Origin: Cephaloticoccus sp.
GTDB taxonomy: Bacteria; Verrucomicrobiota; Verrucomicrobiia; Opitutales; Opitutaceae
Reading direction: 5' to 3'
Length of the DNA: 64,000 bases
Assembly: GCA_030833445.1 (NCBI GenBank)
Contig: JAURHD010000001.1
Span: 202,552-266,551 of the forward strand
This document shows, one piece after another, positions 47,195-55,885 of the stretch (position 1 is its first letter; each line of letters begins with the position of its first letter). Both the position numbers and the translations under genes were made by a program. Below the pieces are notes generated by a model. It was not told where the DNA came from. It did no database searches and saw only the letters and a list, made by a program, of their open reading frames with translations.

Positions 47195-48229
47195 TCAGGG
47201 CAGGGCTTGCCGGATTTTCGGGGCGACTTGGGTGCCGAGGAGTTTGATCGCGTGCAACAACGGCTGATGCCGTAGAGAGGCGACCGACATTTGAAAACTG
47301 AACCGGTCGATGCCGCCGAGGGCTTTGTTCACGCGCAGAATTTTCTCCACGACGTTATCGGCATCGCCGACATGTAACGCGCCGGTCGGACCGATCAGGG
47401 CGTCGAATTGCGCACGCGTGGTCGGGGGCCAGCCGCGCTCCTTGCCGATCGCCGTAAACGCCCGCGCATACCCGGGAAAGAATTCATCCGCGGCCTGTTG
47501 ATTCGTATCCGCGACATAACCGAGACAGTGCAGCCCCACCTTGAGTTTTTCCTTGGGGTGGCCCGCCTTGGCTCCGGCCTGCCGGTAGAGATCGATCAGC
47601 GGTTTGAAGCGGTGCGGCTCGCCGCCGATGATCGCGACCATGAGCGGCAATCCCAAGGTGCCCGCGCGGACAAAGGACGCCGGGGTGCCGCCCACGCCGA
47701 GCCAGATCGGCAACGGATCCTGCAACGGCCGCGGGTAGACGCCTTGGCCGGTCAGGGCCGGCCGGTGTTGACCCGACCAAGTCACATGGGTGCTGGCTTG
47801 CAGCTTCAGCAGCAGATCAAGTTTCTCGGTAAAGAGCTCGTCGTAATCGTCGAGCGCCAGACCGAAAAGTGGAAAGGCTTCGATGAAGGAACCGCGGCCG
47901 ACGATCATTTCAGCGCGGCCCTGCGAAACCAGATCCAGGGTGGCGAATTCTTGAAACACGCGCACGGGATCGGCCGCACTGAGCACCGTGACGGCACTGG
48001 TCAGGCGAATCTGCTTGGTGCGGGCTGCACCGGCGGCCAGAAGGATGGTTGGGGCGGAATCGAGATATTCGCCGCGGTGGTGCTCTCCGATGCCAAAATG
48101 ATCGAGCCCCACCTGATCGGCAGTGGTTATCTCCTCTAGCAGGTCGGCAATGCGGTGCTCCGGGCTGACGGTCTGGCCCGTCACCGGATCCGCATTGGTC
48201 GCCACAAAACTATCGATGCCGATTTGCAT
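47195..48229 (-). CDS. LLM class flavin-dependent oxidoreductase
   Basis: [82 protein letters not shown]. Confidence 0.95.
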   Translation of the reverse strand: MQIGIDSFVATNADPVTGQTVSPEHRIADLLEEITTADQVGLDHFGIGEHHRGEYLDSAPTILLAAGAARTKQIRLTSAVTVLSAADPVRVFQEFATLDLVSQGRAEMIVGRGSFIEAFPLFGLALDDYDELFTEKLDLLLKLQASTHVTWSGQHRPALTGQGVYPRPLQDPLPIWLGVGGTPASFVRAGTLGLPLMVAIIGGEPHRFKPLIDLYRQAGAKAGHPKEKLKVGLHCLGYVADTNQQAADEFFPGYARAFTAIGKERGWPPTTRAQFDALIGPTGALHVGDADNVVEKILRVNKALGGIDRFSFQMSVASLRHQPLLHAIKLLGTQVAPKIRQALP

Positions 48230-48348
48230 GCGGGATTAGGTAGTCAGGTTTGGCCGGCCTGCAACTATGGGACGAGATCGGACTGTTTCGGACATAAGTT
48301 TTTTAGAATTCATGGACCCGGAACTAATTCGCCCGGTCCGAACTCAGC

Positions 48349-48627
48349 ATGAAACGTTCACGCGTGGTTGTTCCCTGGCACCACGGCCTGCATTTGCGTC
48401 CGGCCGGTCGACTGGTGCAGGTGGCGCGGGAGTTTCATTCCACCGTGACCCTGAAGTGCGGGAGCAAGGTCGCCGACCTACGCAGTATTTTTAGCATCTT
48501 GGCTCTGTGTGCGACGCTAGGGGCGAGTTTGGAAATAGAGGTCGTGGGTGACGACGAGCAGAATGCCGTCGAGGCCGTGGAGCGCGTGTTCATGGCGGAT
48601 GCCGACGCCCCGGACAATTCCGGGTGA
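48349..48627 (+). CDS. HPr family phosphocarrier protein
   Basis: GLHLRPAGRLVQVAREFHSTVTLKCGSKVADLRSIFSILALCATLGASLEIEVVGDDEQNAVEAVERVF. Confidence 0.88.
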   Translation: MKRSRVVVPWHHGLHLRPAGRLVQVAREFHSTVTLKCGSKVADLRSIFSILALCATLGASLEIEVVGDDEQNAVEAVERVFMADADAPDNSG

Positions 48628-48653
48628 ACCAAACAGCGCGACTAGGTGGGGGA

Positions 48654-49352
48654 TTACTTGCCTCCAAGTGTGGCCGGACGGACATCGGAAAACATCCCGG
48701 AGCGCAGCCAGGATGAAATCGTGCGAAGCAACACGGGATTGCCACTCACGCGGAGAGTCCCGGCATTTTTTGCCTCCCTGATGCTGGTGTCGCCCGCCCA
48801 GATTTCCGTCATCGTGCGCAAATTGGTCACGATGCTTACATCCGCCGGTTTGCCGGGATTGTCGACGCACAGTTCACGCCCGCCGTTGCCATCGAGGACG
48901 ATCCACCAGTGGGGGTAGACATTGAGTCCATCAAAAGTGAAACGAAAAACCTGCGGCCCAGCCGGCAGCGCATCGGTGTCGATGCGCCGTTGGAGGTCGA
49001 TCATCAGTAGCTCCACGTCGAGATCGTTGTCCTCCATCTGACCACGGGCCCAACGTGAACCCCATTCACCCAGTCCCATGACGACGGGTTTGAGCTCTTT
49101 GCCTGCGGCGGTGAGGTAGTATTCAGACCGGCGTTGCGCGGGGATTTCCTTTTTGATGACCAGTCCGTAGTCCTGCAATTGGACGAGGCGCTTGGTCAAC
49201 AGGGAGGGGGAAATCTGCGAGAGGGCGCGCTGGAGTTCATTGAAGCGAGTGGTGCCGAGAAGCAGTTCCCGCACGATCAGGATGGTCCAGCGTTCGCCTA
49301 GGACTTCGGCGGCTTTGGCGATCGGGCAAAACTGGCCGTATTGGATACTCAT
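48654..49352 (-). CDS. HxlR-type winged helix transcriptional regulator with SCP2-like C-terminus
   Basis: CPIAKAAEVLGERWTILIVRELLLGTTRFNELQRALSQISPSLLTKRLVQLQDYGLV. Confidence 0.92.
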   Translation of the reverse strand: MSIQYGQFCPIAKAAEVLGERWTILIVRELLLGTTRFNELQRALSQISPSLLTKRLVQLQDYGLVIKKEIPAQRRSEYYLTAAGKELKPVVMGLGEWGSRWARGQMEDNDLDVELLMIDLQRRIDTDALPAGPQVFRFTFDGLNVYPHWWIVLDGNGGRELCVDNPGKPADVSIVTNLRTMTEIWAGDTSIREAKNAGTLRVSGNPVLLRTISSWLRSGMFSDVRPATLGGK

Positions 49353-49492
49353 GGGGAAACCGGCGGACTACAGAAATTGTAGTTAATCGCTACATTTTGA
49401 GTCGTGGAAGGAAAAACGCCGGCACGATAAGGTCGTCCCAACAGAAACAACGACTGTTTCGAAAAAACCAAAACAAAGCAGGAAACAAAATC

Positions 49493-49714
49493 ATGCCACT
49501 AGTAACCGTTCAAGTAATCGAGAATGTATTCACCCCCGACCAGAAGCAGGAAATTATCCAAAAAATCACCAACACCATGACGGCGATTGAGGGTGAGGCG
49601 CTGCGGGAAGTCACCTGGGTCAAGATCGAGGAAATCAAGGAAGGCAACTGGGGCATCGGAGGGCAGACGCTGACAGCCGCCGATGTGCACCGCATGCAAA
49701 AATCCGCGGCCTGA
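49493..49714 (+). CDS. 4-oxalocrotonate tautomerase family protein
   Basis: From MPLVTVQVIENVFTPDQKQEIIQKITNTMTAIEGEALREVTWVKIEEIKEGNWGIGG; catalytic Pro after Met. Confidence 0.88.
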   Translation: MPLVTVQVIENVFTPDQKQEIIQKITNTMTAIEGEALREVTWVKIEEIKEGNWGIGGQTLTAADVHRMQKSAA

Positions 49715-49748
49715 AACCGGGGGATACCACCGCAATTGCCGATGGCTT

Positions 49749-49780
49749 GCGCCAGTCCTTCACCGGGCTGGCGCTTTTTT
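49749..49780 (+). terminator. Rho-independent terminator downstream of tautomerase gene
   Basis: gcgccagtcc-ttcacc-gggctggcgc followed by tttttt. Confidence 0.88.
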
Positions 49781-49887
49781 GGTGAGCGGTGCCCACCGGC
49801 ATGGTTGCGGATTGTGCGGAAAGGATTATGTCTGGATGCAGTGGGTTGCCCCAGGCAAACCTGCCCCAAACATACCTATCCAAATCC

Positions 49888-50352
49888 ATGTCCCTCTTTT
49901 CAAAATCCGAACCCCTGGTCGTTGGCGATGCCGCGCCGACCGTAAAAGCGGTCACAGAAACCGGAGAAACCATCGACTTGGCCGCGGTCTATGCCGCGCA
50001 GACCTACACGCTGGTTTATTTTTATCCCAAGGCCGATACGCCCGGGTGCACCGCGCAGGGTTGTTCGCTGCGTGATGCGTATACTGATTTGGCAGCAAAG
50101 GGAGTAGCAGTCCTTGGGGTGAGCAACGACAAGCCCGAGGCCCAGCAGGCGTTCAAGGCGAAGTTTAAGTTTCCTTTCACCTTGATCGCGGACCACGACA
50201 AAACCGTGATCCAAGCCTTTGGCGTGCCGACGACGATGGGCTTTGCCAAGCGCCAGGCGTTTTTGATCAAAGGCGGCAAGATCATCTGGGCGGATTACTC
50301 AGCTTCCACTGCCGAACAGGCGGCGGATGTGCTCAAGGTAATCGCGGCTTAA
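49888..50352 (+). CDS. Peroxiredoxin (Bcp/PrxQ-like), cytosolic
   Basis: VYFYPKADTPGCTAQGCSLRDAY active site; no signal sequence from MSLFSKSEPL. Confidence 0.92.
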   Translation: MSLFSKSEPLVVGDAAPTVKAVTETGETIDLAAVYAAQTYTLVYFYPKADTPGCTAQGCSLRDAYTDLAAKGVAVLGVSNDKPEAQQAFKAKFKFPFTLIADHDKTVIQAFGVPTTMGFAKRQAFLIKGGKIIWADYSASTAEQAADVLKVIAA

Positions 50353-50409
50353 GCGAACTTTACGGCGGTCACTTGCCAAACCGGTCCGACCCCTTACGCT
50401 CTATATTCT

Positions 50410-50931
50410 ATGAAACTCCGCGCCCTGCTTGCCCTGACTTCCCTTTTCACCCTGGCCTGCACGGCCAAATCAAGCGGACCGCTCGCGGTCGGGGACGCTG
50501 CCCCGCAAGTTTCCGGCACCACTGAAACCGGAGCTGCGCTGGCTTTCGCGAATGTCTATGCGGCGCAGGAATACACCTTGGTCTACTTTTACCCGAAGGC
50601 CGGCACGTCTGGTTGCACGGCGCAGGGCTGCTCGTTGCGCGACTCGTATGAAGATTTGACCCGCAAGGGGGTGGCGGTCATCGGCGTAAGCACCGATACG
50701 GTGGCGGCGCAAAAAGCCTTTAAGGAGGCGAACCACTTTCCCTTCACCCTGATCGCCGACACCGACAAAACGGTGATTAATGCTTTCGGCGTGCCGACTT
50801 ACGCGGGGTCCAATGCGGCCCAGCGCCAGGCTTTCTTGATCAAGGACGGCAAGATCATCTGGGCGGATTACAAAGCCTCCACCGCGCAGCAGGCGACGGA
50901 TGTGCTGAAGGTGATTCTCAGCCAGAAATAA
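50410..50931 (+). CDS. Peroxiredoxin (Bcp/PrxQ-like), probable lipoprotein
   Basis: MKLRALLALTSLFTLACTAK lipobox-like signal; VYFYPKAGTSGCTAQGCSLRDSY. Confidence 0.92.
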   Translation: MKLRALLALTSLFTLACTAKSSGPLAVGDAAPQVSGTTETGAALAFANVYAAQEYTLVYFYPKAGTSGCTAQGCSLRDSYEDLTRKGVAVIGVSTDTVAAQKAFKEANHFPFTLIADTDKTVINAFGVPTYAGSNAAQRQAFLIKDGKIIWADYKASTAQQATDVLKVILSQK

Positions 50932-50948
50932 GCGGACCGGTTTTCGGT

Positions 50949-51881
50949 CTACAACTCGTCGTCTTCCGAAGACGGCAGCGCACTGGCATCCGGATCGGAA
51001 CGCACCCGGGTCAACCACCCGGCGAGCAAAGGCTCGGCGGCAATCAGATCACGGGGCATCGGGGCGGCCAGCAGGTCAATGGCCCGCAGTTGGCCATCGG
51101 CGGCCCGGACTAGATTTCGGGCGTGAAGGTCGGCGACCAGCCAGGGCTCGTCGTTGACAAAATACAGGCGGGGGTGATCCCGGTGGGCGCGGAGGAAACG
51201 CGTGGGAATAGGGATGAGGGCTTCGGGCTGCACCGCGGAGGTGTCGGCGCCCTCCGGCAGTCGCTCGCCCAAGGTTTGCTTGGTGATGAGGATGCCTTCG
51301 CGACGGGTCACGCCCAGCACTTCGGTCGGCATGCCGCCGAGATGCATGATCAGATCAAATTTTTCGAGCATAGCCTGATAGCTCCCGTCACTGGCTTCGG
51401 CCAACAAGGCGGTCTCTTCCCCGCGGCGAAACGAGAAACTCCCGCCGATACGACCATTGTCCCGGGGCATGAAGAATTTGTAGATTGAATGGTCGGCGGA
51501 TTCAAAGGCGGTTGCTTCAACCCCACTGCTGATTGGGCGCAAATGAGCCCCGGCTTCACCCAACAGATCTTCCACATCCGGGGAGAATCCGAAATTTTCC
51601 AAGGCCAGCAAAGGCAGGGTGGCGCGAAAGGCCCGGGCGGCCTCATCCAATTCCCGCCATAGCGGATCCGCCGCAGCCAGCAGGCCTACTTCGTCGGGTT
51701 CCCAGAGGACGAGGTCATCGTCTGGATCCGTGCCGATGCCGACGCGCGCCGCTGCCGCGACGAAACGATCGAGCGCTTCCAATCGTCGGCGGTGATGGTC
51801 GTGAAGCGCGCTGCGCTCTTCGGCGGTGGGGAGGCATCCGCCTTGGATGCAGGTGTGCTGTCCGGTGAAGAGGTCTTGCAT
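50949..51881 (-). CDS. Kinase-like (polyvalent protein kinase-like) hypothetical protein
   Basis: SSGVEATAFESADHSIYKFFMP (Lys region), DEPWLVADLHARNLVRAADGQLRAIDLLAAP (catalytic-loop-like). Confidence 0.55.
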   Translation of the reverse strand: MQDLFTGQHTCIQGGCLPTAEERSALHDHHRRRLEALDRFVAAAARVGIGTDPDDDLVLWEPDEVGLLAAADPLWRELDEAARAFRATLPLLALENFGFSPDVEDLLGEAGAHLRPISSGVEATAFESADHSIYKFFMPRDNGRIGGSFSFRRGEETALLAEASDGSYQAMLEKFDLIMHLGGMPTEVLGVTRREGILITKQTLGERLPEGADTSAVQPEALIPIPTRFLRAHRDHPRLYFVNDEPWLVADLHARNLVRAADGQLRAIDLLAAPMPRDLIAAEPLLAGWLTRVRSDPDASALPSSEDDEL

Positions 51882-51963
51882 GGGTCAGCCATGAACGGAA
51901 CGTCGATGCAGGGGGCGTTGAAAGCAAAGCGTTTTTGCCGACAAGTTATTCGCAAGCTTGGTT

Positions 51964-53301
51964 TCAGGCGGAGGCTTCGGTTTCGCCGTCTTTGGCCGCG
52001 AGGATGGTGACCAGCACCTTGTCCACGCGGTGACGATCCATGTCCATCACCTCAAAGCGCAGGTGCTCCCACTCAAAGTGGTCACCGGCTTTGGGGATGC
52101 GGCCAAACTGGGTCATGACAAAGCCGCCGAGGGTCTGAAAGTCCGCTTCATCCTCATGGGGCAGGTCATCGTCGAGCGCGATGGTATCCTTGAACTCGCC
52201 GATGGGCAGGGTGGCGTCGATCAACCACGACCCGTCCTCGCGTTTATGGGCGGCCGGCATCTCATGCTTGGGGCCGTGGTCCGGCAGGTCGCCGACAATC
52301 GCCTCAAGGACGTCGATCAACGTCACGAGCCCTTGGATCGCGCCAAACTCGTCGGTGACGATCGCGATATGTTTGCCGGTCTTCTTGAATTTTTCGAGCA
52401 GCTGGATGGCGGTGAGTTTTTCCGAAACCGAGAGCGGCGGCACCAACAGGTTTTTCAGCGGGGTGGGCAGGCCGACGGCGGAATGCGCCCAGAGCGACTT
52501 GACCGAGACCAGGCCCACGACTTGGTCGCGGGTCCGCTGGTAGACGGGAAAGTAGGAATGGCCGCTGGTGACGATCTTGCGCCAATTGGCTTCCTCGGGG
52601 TCGTCGATGTTGAGAAAGACGATCTTTGGGCGTGGGGTCATCAACTCGGTGACGGGGTAATCATCGAGTTCGAGCACGCTCTCGACCATTTCCTTCTCGG
52701 CGCGCTTGAACACACCGGCATGGAGACCCTGCTCGACGAGGGCGCGAACTTCATCGTCGCCAACCGTATCGGCCGCCGCGCGCGGCTTGATGCGCATCAA
52801 GCGGATGGCACCACTGGCGGCGGATTCGAAGACCCAGAGCAGCGGGGCGGCCAACCAGGAAAGACTGCGCATGGTGCCCGCCAGTTGCTTGGCCACCTTT
52901 TCCGGATGAGCCAAACCAATCCGCTTGGGAATCAGTTCACCGAACAGCAGCAGGAAGACGGTGAGGCCGAAGGTGACAAAAATCAGGGCCAATAGATGGG
53001 ACCAAGGGGCCAGCCAATCGACCGTGCTCAGTCGGGATGCGACCGGTTCAGCGAAGCGGGTGCCGGCTAGCACGCCCGCGATCATACCGCTGAGCGTAAG
53101 CCAGAATTGGACGAGCCCGAGAAAAAGCGTCGGATGACGGGTGAGATCCAGCACGGCGGCGGCCGCGAGGTCGCCCTCCTGAGCTTCGCGTTCGAGCACA
53201 GACTTACGGGCCGACACCACGGCGGTTTCGGCCATGGCAAGCAATCCGTTGGCAATCACCAGCAGACCCAAGGCAAGGAGTTCAAGCGGAATGCCGAACA
53301 T
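51964..53301 (-). CDS. Hemolysin family protein (DUF21/CBS/CorC_HlyC)
   Basis: N-terminal DUF21 (ALGLLVIANGLLAMAETAVVSARKSVLEREAQEGD), CBS (VTELMTPRPKIVFL), CorC_HlyC C-terminus. Confidence 0.95.
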   Translation of the reverse strand: MFGIPLELLALGLLVIANGLLAMAETAVVSARKSVLEREAQEGDLAAAAVLDLTRHPTLFLGLVQFWLTLSGMIAGVLAGTRFAEPVASRLSTVDWLAPWSHLLALIFVTFGLTVFLLLFGELIPKRIGLAHPEKVAKQLAGTMRSLSWLAAPLLWVFESAASGAIRLMRIKPRAAADTVGDDEVRALVEQGLHAGVFKRAEKEMVESVLELDDYPVTELMTPRPKIVFLNIDDPEEANWRKIVTSGHSYFPVYQRTRDQVVGLVSVKSLWAHSAVGLPTPLKNLLVPPLSVSEKLTAIQLLEKFKKTGKHIAIVTDEFGAIQGLVTLIDVLEAIVGDLPDHGPKHEMPAAHKREDGSWLIDATLPIGEFKDTIALDDDLPHEDEADFQTLGGFVMTQFGRIPKAGDHFEWEHLRFEVMDMDRHRVDKVLVTILAAKDGETEASA

Positions 53302-53403
53302 GAAAGCCCGGACCGTAGGGCTTCCCGGCCCTGAGGCAACTCTTCATCACATATCGCCGATAGCTGGATTGCGGCGAGGGTTTATATTTGCCACGAGTCA
53401 ACT

Positions 53404-53931
53404 ATGCCGGTCAGACCCGCCACCCTTGCTGATGCCCAAGCGATTGCAGAAGTGCATGTCGCCTCTTGGCAAACGAGTTATCGTGGCATTGTGCCTCAGC
53501 ATATTCTGGACGGCCTCTCGTTCGAAAACCGGTTGAAACAATGGACCGGGGGCTTTGGTAATCCGCTCCGCGGTTTGCCCATTTTGGTGGCCGTGGACGG
53601 GCACCGGGTGGTGGGCTTTGCCGATGGCGGGCCGTCGAGGGATGCGGACGCAAAGCCCAAAACGATGGAGTTATATGCAATCTATCTCTTGCAGGAGTTT
53701 CAGCGCAAAGGTTTGGGGCGCGAGTTGTGGACGAGCATGGTTGCCTCGATTCAAAATACCGGGGCGACTGCCGTCACGGTTTGGGTGCTGGTGGCAAATA
53801 CCCCGGCGCAAAATTTTTATAAGGCCTTGGGCTTCCGACCCGATGGTGAGGTCAAAACCATTGATGTAGGAGAGGTAAATCTGAGGGAAATGCGTTACCG
53901 GTTGCCTTTGATGCAATCCGCGCAGGCTTAG
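53404..53931 (+). CDS. GNAT family N-acetyltransferase
   Basis: MPVRPATLADAQAIAEVHVASWQTSYRGIVPQHILDGLS; ELYAIYLLQEFQRKGLGRELW. Confidence 0.95.
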   Translation: MPVRPATLADAQAIAEVHVASWQTSYRGIVPQHILDGLSFENRLKQWTGGFGNPLRGLPILVAVDGHRVVGFADGGPSRDADAKPKTMELYAIYLLQEFQRKGLGRELWTSMVASIQNTGATAVTVWVLVANTPAQNFYKALGFRPDGEVKTIDVGEVNLREMRYRLPLMQSAQA

Positions 53932-54779
53932 CTGAACTTGGCGATGCGCGCGGCCACGTCGTCGCGCAGCCGATTGATCCGGGCTAGGGCAAACTCGGCG
54001 ACCGTAAGTCGGTCGTCCTGCACCAACGGCGTCAAATCGATGGCCCACGCAACTTCAGTAAACTGGTCGGTGGCGTGCGAGGTGTGAAAGGTGGCGTTGG
54101 CTTGGCGGCGGCCGAGGGCGGCGATATCGTAGCGTTTGCCGCCGGCAATCTGCGAGGCGAAGACCTGCATGATCGGCAGCTTGAGCTCCGGGTGCGCGCT
54201 GCAATCGAGGGCGATCTTTTCGTCATCCATCAACCAGTCGAGCCCACGCCACGCTTCGATGCCGAGGACTTTGATGGGACGTTGTTCAACCGGCAGGGTG
54301 CGGATGGCGTCAAGGCAGCGCAGGAGCACGGCGACGTGGGTGTCGTGTTTGTCGAGTGGCTGGTGCAGATACACGACCTGTGGTTTGCAGGCGGAGAATA
54401 TCGCGGTGAGATCAGCCTGCACCCCGGCGTGACCGGGCTGCTTCACGTCGCTGCTGGGATAACCGAGTTGAATCTGCAGGTTGTATTTTCCCAGCCGAGC
54501 GGCCTCGCGCTGTTCCTCGGCGCGCACGACCTGCATCTGTTCATCGGTATGATTGGCAAACGGACCGGTGCGGGATGAGCCGGAGCCATTGGTTACAGTG
54601 ACGCCGGTTAAAAAACGATCCGATCGGCTGTAGCAATCCGCCACGGCGGGATAGGCATTGATCTCAATGTCGTCCTGATGCGCGATGACGCACAGGTGGG
54701 TCGTGCGGGCGAGGGCAACGGCGGGATCACTGCCATCAGGCACATAGACATCGGACTTGGGGTGGGCGAATTGCATCAA
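53928..54779 (-). CDS. PIG-L (LmbE-like) deacetylase family protein
   Basis: LCVIAHQDDIEINAYPAVADCY (AHxDD), LHQPLDKHDTHVAV. Confidence 0.9.
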   Translation of the reverse strand: MMQFAHPKSDVYVPDGSDPAVALARTTHLCVIAHQDDIEINAYPAVADCYSRSDRFLTGVTVTNGSGSSRTGPFANHTDEQMQVVRAEEQREAARLGKYNLQIQLGYPSSDVKQPGHAGVQADLTAIFSACKPQVVYLHQPLDKHDTHVAVLLRCLDAIRTLPVEQRPIKVLGIEAWRGLDWLMDDEKIALDCSAHPELKLPIMQVFASQIAGGKRYDIAALGRRQANATFHTSHATDQFTEVAWAIDLTPLVQDDRLTVAEFALARINRLRDDVAARIAKFS

Positions 54780-55885
54780 GGTGACACGAAGGGTTCGAGG
54801 ATGCGGCTCATCGCATCAGTGTTGGCCTCAATGCTGCGCACCAACGCGAATTGGGTGCGAGTGCGGACGAGGTTGTGCTCCGGGTATTTGATTTTGTAGT
54901 AGGTGTCGCCTTCGAGATAATCGGTGAGAAAGCGCAGCCCGTTCTCATAACTCATGAGCTTACCGGCGAAACCGAGGTGGGCACGTTCGGTGGCGTTGAG
55001 CACATCGCCCACGGCAGAAGAGAGGTAACCTTCAACGAGGACCTTAAAAAGTGGGAGCTCGACGTGCATGTTGCCGGCCTCGGCGTCGTCCTCGAAGGTC
55101 GAGCTCGCGGAGGTGCGCATCATTTCGCCGAAATCATACAGCGGCAGCCCCGGCATCACGGTGTCGAGATCGATCACGGCCACGGAGCGCTTGGTCGTAT
55201 TGTCCAGCATGACATTGTTGATCTTGGTGTCGTTGTGCGTGACGCGCTCAGACACCTCGCCCTTGGCCAGGAGCGTGAGCAGCACGTCGGCATCGGCTTC
55301 GCGGGAAAACGCGAACTCAATGTCGGCCTGCACGCTGGCGGCACGACCGGCTTTGTTATCAGCCACGGCGCGGCGAAAATTTTCGAAGCGGCTGCGCGTG
55401 TGGTGAAAGTTGGGAATGGTCTCTTGCAACCGATCGCCGGGGAGGTCGGCCAGTTGGGCTTGAAAGTTACCGAAGGCACAAGCGGCCTCGCGGGCCTCGG
55501 CCTCGTTGGTCACACGGTCCACGGTGTGGGCGCCTTCGATGAAATCATACAAGCGCCACCAACGGCCTTCGCCGTCGATGGCGGCGGGCGCGCCGTCAGT
55601 CGCCGGGATCAAAGTCAACTCGCGGGATTGTGCGCCGGCCTTTTGGTTCAAGTGCGCGGTAACGCGGCGCACATTGTCCATCAGGGCGGTGACGTTCCGG
55701 AACACATTCGTGTTGATGCGCTGGGCGACGTAGCGTTTGGCCTGTCCGTTGGTCCCGAGATAATTGACGACATAGGTGTCGTTGATGTGACCGCTGCCGT
55801 ATGGCTCGGCGGAAACATAATTCCCAGGGAGGGAAAACAATTCCAAGGTGGCGGTAAAATTGGCGGGAACGGGCGTGCTGCTCAT
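54776..55885 (-). CDS. Phosphotransferase (APH/choline kinase-like; NahK-type N-acetylhexosamine kinase-like)
   Basis: YGSGHINDTYVV, RVTHNDTKINNVMLDNTTKRSVAVIDLDTVMPGLPLYDFGEMMR. Confidence 0.88.
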   Translation of the reverse strand: MSSTPVPANFTATLELFSLPGNYVSAEPYGSGHINDTYVVNYLGTNGQAKRYVAQRINTNVFRNVTALMDNVRRVTAHLNQKAGAQSRELTLIPATDGAPAAIDGEGRWWRLYDFIEGAHTVDRVTNEAEAREAACAFGNFQAQLADLPGDRLQETIPNFHHTRSRFENFRRAVADNKAGRAASVQADIEFAFSREADADVLLTLLAKGEVSERVTHNDTKINNVMLDNTTKRSVAVIDLDTVMPGLPLYDFGEMMRTSASSTFEDDAEAGNMHVELPLFKVLVEGYLSSAVGDVLNATERAHLGFAGKLMSYENGLRFLTDYLEGDTYYKIKYPEHNLVRTRTQFALVRSIEANTDAMSRILEPFVSP

